A DNA stretch of 64,000 nt. It comes from Heterobilharzia americana (Eukaryota; Platyhelminthes; Trematoda; Strigeidida; Schistosomatidae). A program made the translations under genes and the position numbers. Under the pieces are notes generated by a model, which made no database searches, was not told the origin of the DNA, and saw nothing but the letters and a program-made list of their open reading frames with translations. Each line of letters begins with the position of its first letter. The stretch's first letter is position 1. Location of the stretch: positions 96,620,708 to 96,684,707 of the forward strand of contig OX104127.1 in assembly GCA_944470555.2 (NCBI GenBank), in the 5' to 3' direction. Shown here in pieces: positions 24,766 to 35,732 of the stretch.

Positions 24766-27191
24766 ACTTCTTTAGACTGCATGTCTTAATTGTGTTTTCC
24801 CTAAGGGTTTTAATTTACAAGGGATTATCGTCATGTTATTTCTGTGTATAAGTGCATGAGTAATAAATAAATACAATCATCTACGAAAACAGTGCTAAAA
24901 ATAAGGATTTCAGGTTTTTTCAGTTAGAAAATTCAGGTAAGGGAGACAAGTAACACTGATTGATTAACATAAAGTCGAAGATTGGTAGATTATAGTCGTC
25001 ATTAAAATCTTAATAACCGTGATTTTAATTATAGTAAATCAACACAGTTGTCTTAACCATATTTAACTTTAATAATCTACTGTGGTACTTCTTTATTTAC
25101 AGACCTAATGTTTTAGCTAAAAAAGTGGATTTTTTTGGTTTTCATATGTTCATGTTCAATTAACCTTAGGTAAATTATAGATATTCATATATTCATTTTT
25201 TTCCCAATAATTACAGATAATTTTCATGTAAACAATACTGTATAATAATATTGTGAAATATTTTTATATGTCCATTGGTCATTTTCTAATCGTCTGTCGA
25301 GCAGTTCATCCCACTAACTTTGGTTACTTGATCAAAATGTCTTACGCTTTAGATAGATTACGTTTTAAGCGTTAGATGACGTTTATAAAATGTCATTAAT
25401 TGCTTCAGCCTACTTTAAATGCTGCCTTTTTTTTACCTATTTTATTTTAAGTAGTAGTGATTAGACCTTGGTTTATTCATGATATATACTACACCGTACT
25501 ATTTACCGCTTAACATTTCCAGCATAATTTACTCCTCATTATCATATCGGGACAGAAACAGTGAGACATGAATAAAGTTCCACTAGTTATTATGAATAAC
25601 ATTCTTCTCGAGTTTTCTAAATAAGTTGTCTACACTGATCCCTTAGACTATATAAATGACATAAATAATAGAAGAATAATTTTCTTACGGAACTTATTTT
25701 ACCATATGTAATCCACTAAGATAAATTGTTCAAAACTTTTGATAAACAGTAATATACTACTAAATAGCATTTTCACTGGGACATCCTAAACTAAATAGCA
25801 GTCTGGTTTGATAACTCTCTTTTTTGAAGATTGATGAGGATAGCAATTGTTTTATTTTCTTTGTTTTTAACATGAAAAGGTTTGGTTTTGGATTGATAAA
25901 GCAAAGAAAAAAGTATCAGCATATGGTTTTGTTTTTCATCTTCCACTTGCATCGGCTGTAAATGAGTAAATTAATATTGTAGTGAATTCACATATTTTTT
26001 CATAAGGAATTATAAATATTGTAGATGGTGTACCTATGTATCTATGCTTGTATTCATCTGATCAAATTGGTAAGTTTACACATATCCTTCTTCATGTAAC
26101 TGTATACAGTATTAAGAGAAATGTGTGATAATTGTATCTTGTGTTCATTAACATTAAGAGATTTTTACTCATTTCAAGTGTTTAGGTTAATATTTAATTA
26201 TTAGATAGATTGGACTTTGATTAAATCTTTTTATTATTGGAAGATGATATTAACAGGTTTCAATAATGCATAGCCTTAAACTTAAACTGAGAGGTTTTTA
26301 CACATACTTTCCAATTATGCATCCGTTGTATTCTACTTAATTTCATTTTCTTGACACTGGTTTGGTGTTCTCCGAGCTTGGACATCGTATTGTTGAGATT
26401 TAATCATCAGGCTTGGTGACATTATCAATATTAACTTCGAAAATGGAAATATCTTGATTCATGAAACGAATTCGCGGAACTGTTAATGGTCAAGCAATTG
26501 AAGGATATTCGGTGACCTCAGCTAACATCCCTTTTTTAGGAACATCTTGACCAAGTGTTAATAAAATAGTAGAGAAGAAATTTGTTAATTCTCATAAGGT
26601 GATGAAATGTGGCTGGTAGAGGATTCACACTTCACTAATACTTAGATAAAATAATTAGAAAAATGGTCTGAATGACGCTATTGACTTCTTTTTCGACAGT
26701 CATAAGCTTTGTGTGAGATTATTTTTCTCTTGTACTGTAGTGGATTGAGCTATAGTCATGTATCTCTTCAGTAGATCAAATGTAAATTGCATTCTGAAAT
26801 GAAAACCGGATACGACAACGTAATCAGACCAACTGAAAAGTCATAAAATGACAATTGGTATAGTGGTTTGTGGTGACAATCCTTTTTCGATCAAGCTTTA
26901 ATGTCACAGGTTGTCTCCAGCTATACAGCACCGAATACACCGTCATTTTGAATCACTTTGTGCAGTGAATAAAATGAAAACCTAGTCGACAGAATTGATT
27001 TACTAATGTGAAAATTATTTACTCGCCTTTAATTAGTTAATAAGTTTGATCGAATTGTAAAAGTGATTGGTGACTTTCACACAGAAGGACTTGAATTCAG
27101 TTTCTCGACCATATCGATACCTCATCAAAGTAGCAGATATTGAGGAATACCCTTGGTGATTGAAGTGAAGTAAATATCTGGTCTGCAGTCG

Positions 27192-27300
27192 AACCTTGTT
27201 GTTCAGTTGTTAGAGCATCGGGTCGGAGATCCAGTGATCAAATTCGACCACGGTCAAAATTTTCATTTCACCTTCAATTGTCACCCAGTATCAATACCAA
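27192..27300 (+). mobile_element. tRNA-headed SINE candidate
   Basis: TTGTTCAGTTGTTAGAGCAT (27197 on) resembles a tRNA D-arm/A-box, and GATCAAATTCGACC (27235-27248) resembles a B-box/T-arm. A clean acceptor stem is missing, so I call it a SINE head and not a working tRNA gene. Confidence 0.42.
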
Positions 27301-28924
27301 AAAACGCAGTAACTAGATCAGCCAGGAAATTAAAAACACACTGCATAAAGTTTTTGTAACTTCCCTAGTTTGGTGAGCTGAACATTGAGTCATAATGTCA
27401 CCTTCAATCAACTGCTGTTAGCCTTCATTATCGGTGGCAAAATTTACTGTAATTATTATTCGTATTGTCGGTTGGTTGAAACATTAAGTTACTACGCTTT
27501 ATCTGATAATGCAGCTGCTTCTTTCCATATGTAGTTTAACTTTTAACTTGTGTGTATTTGGGGAATCGTCTCAAAGATACCTATCATGTATCTTATTTTT
27601 GTTGAAAACATCGTATCACTAACAACGTAACTAGTTTTTACGTTAAGGCTTATATGTATCAATGCATGATAATTGTCTTACTACAAAACATTGTGGAAAG
27701 AAAAGCGTTAAATGTTTTTAAATTTTAAGGAGAATGAAAGTTGAAATATTTTAGATGAAGTGTAAGAAGATGTATTGGTTTAATACAGAATGATGTCTCG
27801 TAAACAACAATGAAAATATCTTTTTGGCATGAAGTAAACATTCACTTCTTGATGAAAACAATTTGGATTAGTTAAATAACTTCACCTTGATGTATCCACC
27901 TTTTTTATCAGTAAATGAATTGGTGGAACTCACTAAAAGATTACAGTTTTGAGTACTAAATTAAGACATGTTTACTGAGTTAGCTGTGAATTTATGCCCT
28001 GTGATCACGTTTGAAATTAGGAATAGAGTGATCGTTGAATGATGAACAAACAGCTTAGTGGTGTTCACTTCATTGAGCTGTCGTAGTAAACCGTTTAAGG
28101 TTCAGATTTCGATTCAACAGTCTTTGCGTAATCAACTGGACATTAATTACTGAGCTTGAGGTTTGACTGCTAAACAGGTTTCATCTCAAACTAGTTTTTA
28201 TGTAAATCACAAATGACAAGACGAAATCTGTCTGAAACACTATTTTTGTGAAGCATAAACAGTTGACCACTATGCACATGCCTTGGTTACAGGTAAGCCA
28301 CCTGTTTTCTTTGGTGCAGCTCATTTAGATTTCTCATTTTACATAATGTAAGTAGTGAATGGAACTGTTACTGTTTTTGGACTGATCATTTTAAACCACA
28401 AGGTTTGGAGAACGTCAGACAGTTTTCATGCTCATCCTGAGCTACAAACTTTTAATGTTTCAGAAACATAATTTGGTTGGTTGTGGCTAGCAGAAGATCC
28501 AGGACGCGCGTTCCGTCCTTTTCGGGATGCCAATAAATAGTAATTTCAGAAACATACTTATAAAAATGTCAAATTGATGAGTTGCATGCAAGGGCTTCAA
28601 CTCAAGATGTTTAAGAGCATGTAAAATTCCTTTGTTTTATTTCTTTTGTGAATCAGAAAGAAGTTTTTTCGTTTGTTTGCAAAAAACGTCAGCGCATCAG
28701 TAGTTCTATTAACAATTACGAGTTATACAGCTAGTATTTGTATTTTTACGTATCAATATTTGAGGTATACTTTATGTGAGAGTTATTAATTGTATTAGTC
28801 AGCATTAACTCCAAGCTGTAGCACCATATAATAGTAGTTTCATACAATCTGTGATTTTTTTCCTTCCTTCGCTAAACTTTCCCTACTAGTATATTTTCAT
28901 TTTTGATGCTTTTTCTCGATACAG

Positions 28925-29010
28925 GTTGTGTAGGAATACATCAAACTCTTACATTCGGGATAGCTGCAGTATTACCTATGAAATATTCAAACGCTGTTAT
29001 TGTGGGCTCT
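28925..29010 (+). CDS. ENT/SLC29-like transporter, exon 3 (TM4 end to TM5)
   Basis: An 86-bp exon between CTCGATACAG (28924) and GTAAGT (29011). It completes the split Cys codon and reads CVGIHQTLTFGIAAVLP, then MKYSNAVIVGS, ending in phase 0. This is the most diagnostic exon. ENT proteins have here a Gln, then Phe-Gly-x-Ala, a Pro, a Tyr four residues further on (P-x-x-Y) and a Gly, which are all present in order with the right spacing. The Gly of VGS matches ENT1 Gly179, a residue known to be important in TM5. At the position equivalent to ENT1 Gly154 (Ser in ENT2) the sequence has Val. Numbering is from memory of the human protein. RTE copy C begins 0.7 kb downstream in the same orientation. 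Confidence 0.85.
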
Positions 29011-29569
29011 GTAAGTAATAACTTTTTTTACCTTGCTTTTTACGTAATAATTCATTTTAAAAATACTCTGAGAGTCATAATAAAGTATCAATGTTATCAT
29101 TTAATGAACTGGAGTGCTCAAATTCATCAAAGACATTTTTAACAACCGTGGTCAGCACACTCATAGTCTATTTTTCTGCTAGAATCTATTCAACTACTCA
29201 TGGCAGTATTTCCCTTAACTTGCCACTGCGTGATATACATATGAATAAACTGAAACCGAATTTGCGATCAAGAAATTATTTACGATGGGATCATTTTGGC
29301 TGCCTTGATGAATGCTGCTGAGTTGATTAGGTGGGACGCTTAAGTAACATGTGTTCCTTAAAAAAATAATAATTTTGACCTTCAAAATGCAATTCTTGAT
29401 GCACATCTCTTTATTTCCCTTACTAAATGTGTGATAAAATGTTCGAAATATTTGTACAGCTTTAACGTATTGTGATACGTAACTCAGCGGGCATTTACAA
29501 GTTCATTTATTAAAATATGCGCTACAATTTTTGTCTCACTGTTGAAGATACCCTCTGCCCCCAATAACT

Positions 29570-29665
29570 CGTCGGGTCATATGATGTTCAAACTCGCAAT
29601 TCATTGACTGAGAGTCAAATGTCTAAAGCTAATAACCACAGCTCCACGTCACTGTTCGCTGACAG
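29570..29665 (-). mobile_element. tRNA-headed SINE candidate
   Basis: On the minus strand GTGACGTGGAGCTGTGG starts near 29660. TTTAGACATTTGACTCTCAG (tRNA anticodon-arm-like) and a B-box-like GAGTTTGAACATC (near 29584-29596) follow. It resembles the candidate at 24675-24765. It lies directly upstream of copy C. Confidence 0.45.
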
Positions 29666-29727
29666 TTGTGACAGATCAAGTAGTGATTCAACATATATAT
29701 TTAGACGTGGCAAGTGAAAGTGTCCAC

Positions 29728-32649
29728 ACGACAACAACGAGCAAAGTGAGGGTGTGGCTATCATGATAACCCAAAGAGCACCAAAGGCTCTCATGCAGTC
29801 GGAACTAATCTCCTCCAGCACCAAGACAGCAAGATTCAACTCAAAAGGAAAGAAAGTCACAATCATACAATGCTACGCTACGCACCTACAAATAATTCAG
29901 ATGAAGAGAAGAAGGGAGAATTCTACAGACAACTGCAATCAACACTGAACAAGACCCCACTCCAGTTGGCGACATCAAAATTCTAATGGGTCACATGAAT
30001 GCCAAACTGTGAGCAGACAACACAGAAAGAGAACCAATCACAAGTCGAGAGGCACTTGGTGATATGAATGAGAATGGAAAACTATTTGTAGACTTCTGCG
30101 GATTTAATGATTTCTTGGTTGAAGATGGTGTGTGCAAACACAAAGATATTCACAAAGAGACATGGATTTCACCATTCACCAGACGGACACACTAAAGAAC
30201 AGACCGACTTCATTTCAGTTTCAAGAGAGCAGAGACGCAGCCTACTGGACATAAGATCATGAAGAGGAGCAGATGTAGGTTCGCACCACTCACTGTCTAG
30301 TGCAAGGAACCTACCTTCCAAATCAAGTTGAAAGCCTTCAAGGAAGTTGGTGATAGACCACAGTTCAGATTCAACACCCAGAACAGAAACTGAACTGAAG
30401 AATAAAAACTACAAGGGACATCTTCACGTCAGCCAGTCATCAGGACAAAATGGGAGACATTGAGCAACATCCCTGAAGGAACCTGTGGGGAAGAACACTG
30501 GAACTCTTCTAGAGAGACGTGGAAGGAAACCTGCATAACCGTATTAGGAAGGAAGAAGAAAGAAGATAAGACAAGGAATGAATCTCGACGGACACATGGA
30601 AACTGGTAGAGCAGGGAGAGGAAGATGGTGATGGTGAGGCAGAAGATAAACCAGTGCAATGATGCACAAAGACAAGAGGAACTGAGTACAACGTATAAAA
30701 CACTACACTGGACAGAGAAGTGAAGAAGAGTGCACGGAACGACAAAAGACACTTCCACGACACACTGACAATTGAAACAGAACAGGCTGCTGGCTGGTAG
30801 GAGAGACAGAGACCTGACAATATTGTATCAAATAACCAGGTTACTGTCTGGGAAGACGTCAACACAGATGAAATCAATGGAAGATGATGAAGGAAATCTA
30901 ATTACTAAAGAGGAGAAACCAAAGAAGCGATATGCTGACCACTTCGAAAAGCTCTAGAATCGACCACCACCTGCACTTCTTCCAGAAATACCACCTGCAG
31001 CCGCTGAACTACAAGTGAACACAAATCCTCTAACAAAAGTCGAAGTGAAGTCGTGAACGCCATAGAGTTGCTGAAATGCGGGAAAGCAGCAGGACCAGAT
31101 GGAGTTCCTCCAGAAGCATTGAATACAGACGCAGAGACATCAGCAGTGGACATGCTCACACCACTATTGCAGAAGGTTTGGAAGGAAGGAAAGAAGGAAG
31201 GGAAGGTACCTGCCCATTGATTGGAAGAAGGGTTACCTTGTCAAACTTCCAATCAAGTGCGACCTAAGTCTTTGCAAGAACTGGCATGGAATCATGCTCC
31301 TGTCCATCCCAAGCAAAACATTGAACACCATCACCCTGGAGAGACTAAACAATGCGTTGGATTCAAAAATATGACCGGAACAGGCTGGCTGGCTGGCTGG
31401 GTGGCTGTCTGTGGGAAGAACAAATTATATGCGGATCAAATTGAAACGATTCTCCACGCATCATCATAGAACAGAGTATAAAATGGCAATCAACTCTCTG
31501 CCTCAACTTCATCGACTTTGAGGAGGCCTTTGACAGCGTCGACAAGTAATTTGGAAATTGCTTCAACACTATGGAATACCACAAACCTTTATCAACCTCA
31601 TTCAACAGCTATATTCTATTCTATATGAGGATGCTTCATCTGAAGTGATTAATAATGGGAGGCTCGGTGATGCCTTTGAATTGAAGAGAGGAGTAAAACA
31701 AGGCTGTCTACTACCACCCATGATATTCCTGATTTTGGTGAACTGGACTGCACCATGCAGGAAACTGTGAGGAGCAAGAAGATGGATATGGGCTGTTTCG
31801 CCAACAAACAGAGCCTAGAGGCTTTGGATTTCGCCCATGACTTTGTCTAATGTCACACAAACTCGAAGATCTGCAGACATAATGCAACAAGTTGACAGAA
31901 GAGGTGGGCGAGTGAAGATCGGGTTTGCTTCAAGTGAACGTAGAGAGGAAAGAGGTGGTGAGGACACCCAAGGAACACAACCACCACCAACAACAACAGG
32001 CACCAAGCACCATGATCGGTGGAAACCTAAAGGGAGTAGTCTCTGTCACCTACCTAGGCAGCGTCGTTTCAACTACAGGCAGTGTAGACGAGGACGTCAT
32101 AACCAGGATCGGAAAGACAGCAAGACAAGCCTTCAGTAATTTGAAATCAGTGTAGAGATCTATTACACTCAGCATAAAGAACAGGATTCGGAATTTCAAC
32201 ATCAACGTCATTCTGTGCTTCCGTGTGGTGGTTGAGAGACTTGGCGCGTTGCGAAAAGCATTTCCAACAGACTACAGACATGCATCGACGGCTACCTATG
32301 CTCTTTGCTGAAGATCAGATGGCCAGGAAGAATAAGCAAGGAGTAACTCTGGCTGGCGACGAACCAAACAAGAACCCATCGCCCAACAAATATGCAGAAG
32401 GAAGTGGAGATGGATAGGGCGTGCACTGAGATCATTCAGGGACATCAGGTGCCGGGCCAGGCCCTCGAGTGCAACTCGCTTGTGATACGGCGAGTTTGGA
32501 GTCCGAAGTGAGGGTGACATGGAGAAAATGGTGTGAGGAAGAAGTAAAAGCTTCTGGGCAGTCGTGGAGCCAGGTTGAAAAGACTTTAGAGAAAAGAGTG
32601 TAATGGTGACGTTTAACTGAGGCCCTACGTTCAACTAGGAACCCAAAAT
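29728..32649 (+). mobile_element. RTE retrotransposon copy C (same family as A), dead, sense to host gene
   Basis: Reads on the + strand from within the endonuclease (5' part missing before about 29728) through RT to the C-terminal domain, ending CTAGGAACCCA at about 32646. Inactivating changes: the endonuclease motif is GHMNA followed by TGA at 30010-30012; the frame breaks after FDSVDK (31538-31550); and the RT box is FAHD (31830-31841). The first two defects are also present in copy A, so A and C share a defective ancestor. There is a GGCTG repeat at about 31384-31402. Unlike A, B, D and E it has no TAA tail, and the end is replaced by a fused fragment (next entry). It is one of only two large insertions in sense with the transporter gene. 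Confidence 0.87.
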
Positions 32650-32712
32650 GGTGATGGTGAAGCAGAAGATGAACCAGTGCAGCGATGAACAACGAAAAGA
32701 GGAACTGAACTG
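32650..32712 (+). mobile_element. Duplicate internal RTE fragment fused to the 3' end of copy C
   Basis: From ATGGTGATGGTGAAGCAGAA onward, about 63 bp closely match the internal segment 30624-30687 of the same copy (ATGGTGATGGTGAGGCAGAA ... AGAGGAACTGAG). They stand where the GGGAC-TAA tail should be. This could be a template switch during reverse transcription or a second insertion at the tail. Confidence 0.8.
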
Positions 32713-35700
32713 AGGTAGTTAACCTGACGAAGTAAATTTTTGATGCTATTAAGAATCATCTTTTGTAGTTGAAGTTAAGTGAGCTCCTTGAATCGCTATT
32801 TTGCTGAGGGTGCTATGGTACGTAATAAGAGCATGAAAAAGCAGTTTTGAACCCATAATCGAATATAAAATATCAAGTTATTTTCCTATGGTTCTGTCAT
32901 GTGCTTTAAGTCCAAACAGTTGCACCGTATGTAGCATAGTATGTTTACAATATGATGACCTCTGAACAACAATAGCAAAAGTGTGTAACGTATGTAATTA
33001 AAGGCAGCAACTTCATCAGTTAGTCATGACCTTTTTTGTTGCTTTCATACAGATGACTGGTAAATCTGCTGGTTGAAAAGTTCGAGTTAATTTATTGGAA
33101 CTGAATATTTGTTTGTTTATATTCATTTTTTGTCTCCTAACATCTTTTGCATACAACTTCGGGAAACTTAGTATTCTACCTTGATATAAACGGAAGACGT
33201 TTACTACTTTTGAGTCTCTACAGAAACAACTGTGTGATGTAGGAACATTCATGCAACGATTTTCAAACAGGATTAAACGCAGGTCATGGATTCCACTACC
33301 AGGTAGTATGAATTTCACAAAGTAAAGTTTCTGGATACAAAATCTAAACGAACAACAAAGGTATAGAAAGCAGGATTTAGCAAATCCATATAATTTTCGT
33401 AGAATTCCTTAGGTGAAAACTCTGTATACTTGTCCATGTACACCATGACACAATACAGTGAGAGACTCATGTATATGTTAGAGTAAAACAATGATTGAAG
33501 CATTGCAAAAGAAATATGTCATGTAAAGATCATCAAAAAATCTTTTCCGATTATTTTGGTACGCTTTATTTGTTTTCCGAATTCGAAATAGTCATATATG
33601 TTCTTCCCTGTAGTGCATAAACGTTTGTTAATAATCGACTATTGAATGTGATTATTTGAACTCTATCGAAATCGTATGAAATCGTTGAATCTTCCTGCGG
33701 TAATTTGGTTGTGACATATCTTTTCATAGAAATACAGACGTTCACAAATCTTACTGAACTGATTGACGAGTGTTTCTCCTCCTAAGGAGATTGCTTCTTT
33801 GCACTGTATATGCTAAAGGACCTTTTTCACTTTTGACTAAGTAGCATAAATCGCTTGGTAGTGAACATTGGAACATGACAACGATTTCTTGTCCATTTAT
33901 GTAGTTCAGTGCTGCAGACTATTCTAAGGGACTTGATTACAATTACAATACCATAGAATACAAACCCTTGTCTCAGAAGGATTCAAAATTTCGATCTAGA
34001 ATGCACATGCATATCCTAGTGATGAATTTTAGTAGATATGGAAGGTGACTTCGAAGGTTCAGATATATCAACCTTAGTCAGCTAACGTTTTATTACAGTG
34101 ACTGTTAAAAAATCTATGTGCAGTTGAGAAAAGTTTTTAACTTTGTAGAAATGCATTTACTTTATGAAAAATATTTGTTTTCTCTTTCCGTCCTTTACAT
34201 AAACTTTCTTTGTCTTAAAAGCCTTTTGAACTTTACCTATTTATTCGAATAATATATAATGTAGCGAGAGCAAACGTAAGGATCGACAAAACGTTCTTAT
34301 TAGTATCCTTTTTTTTTTACTAATAAGCAAATGTACGACAATACATATGCATTGATTCGTACGTATTTAGAGTATATTTTACAAGTTTATAAGTTAGATA
34401 CTAGTACTATTATTCATTGTGGATACAATGCGAAGTGTAACAAAGATTAAATTGTTTTTTGTCATTCTTTGATTAGCTGCTTATTACTATTCCATTGGTT
34501 TCAAAACATTCAGGTGTATTTCCATTTACATGATTAACGCTTTCTCTTGTTTCAATATGATTTTGGTACCAAAAATGTGCTGGAGAGTTCAACATGCAAA
34601 ATAACAAAAGCATTATGAAGATATACCAAGTGAGAGAAGAGAGAGTGGAAGACTTAGAAAAGCAGAAGCGATAGCATAATACACATCCGGGTAGTCTTCA
34701 TTATGTGTATTGCTCTCTAACAATCGAGGAACTAAAGAATCTACGGCATGAAAATCACTGGTTAAGTGGCCATATCATGTCTGATAACACTTAGAATCAC
34801 TGGGGACTCACTAAGGGAGTCGTTGTGCTCCAGTGAATGCTTGCCGGCTCAATTCGTCTTTCACTTCACATTGACATATCAATAACTCACTCTCTGCTAC
34901 CGAAATTCTGGAGCCACTCTGTGGTATGGCTTAAAGTTACTATCAAGAAATCGCCAGCTCCAATTGCTTGTTGGGGTTTACTAGTAGCACAATGGTATCA
35001 TATAGATTTCCTCCCTTAGGAAATCCGCAACAGCATAAGATAATCTAGGGGTTCCAACTTCCACCATATGATCACGTATTCAGATGTTATTGCACATATT
35101 CCAAGTGTACCATCTTATTTCATAGTACAGGACTATCTTGCATAGTACGAAATCATTAGTCCACACATATTACCATTTACTATTACCACTAGGCCATATA
35201 CTTTATTGTATCTTCAGACTATGGATTCCAAACTAAAAAAAGGTACAATAGAAAATTTTGAAGATTTTTCTGTTTAGGAAACTTAAAAGCATAACTGGAT
35301 GCATTCAGCTTCTCTTCATTCAGACTTCAAAAGTCTAACCTCACAAAAGTGAGTTGTTTCAAATCATAACAACTTGTAGCATCATGAAAAGCAGAAGTTC
35401 AAGAAAATAACAATAAAATCACAAGGGGATAAGAATAATAGTTCTGCATCAAAACTAACAAATGAAGGATAGTAGGATGTTTGAGACTGAGGTAGGTAAG
35501 CTTGTGATAAACATGTGCCACTCCCGTTGGCTTTAAGGTATATGATCTCATACAATAAGTTCTCAGAATATCTTTATTGCTCTTAATCCGGATATATGTC
35601 CTACATTAACACTCATCAGTTTCATAGACTAGAGTTATACCCATCTGACCACATTTCGACTGTTTCTAATCTGATCTAACTCTAAAGGTTTTTAAGGATT

Positions 35701-35732
35701 TAAATGATGTTTGAAGAAATGTAAATGTATTC

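Larger units (their letters stand above)
9311..28924 (+). other. Intron between ENT exons 2 and 3 (19.6 kb)
   Basis: Runs from GTAAGT (9311) to CTCGATACAG (28924). It contains an AT microsatellite, a possible piggyBac remnant, RTE copy B, a full-length RTE with its target-site duplication, and three tRNA-like SINE candidates. The spaces 9745-12625, 15134-17674, 21651-24674, 24766-27191 and 27301-28924 are AT-rich, and I see no gene or recognisable element in them. Confidence 0.7.

Noticed and set aside
27192..27270. Functional tRNA gene
   Set aside because: Box-like motifs are present but no acceptor stem or clean T-arm, so a SINE head is more likely.
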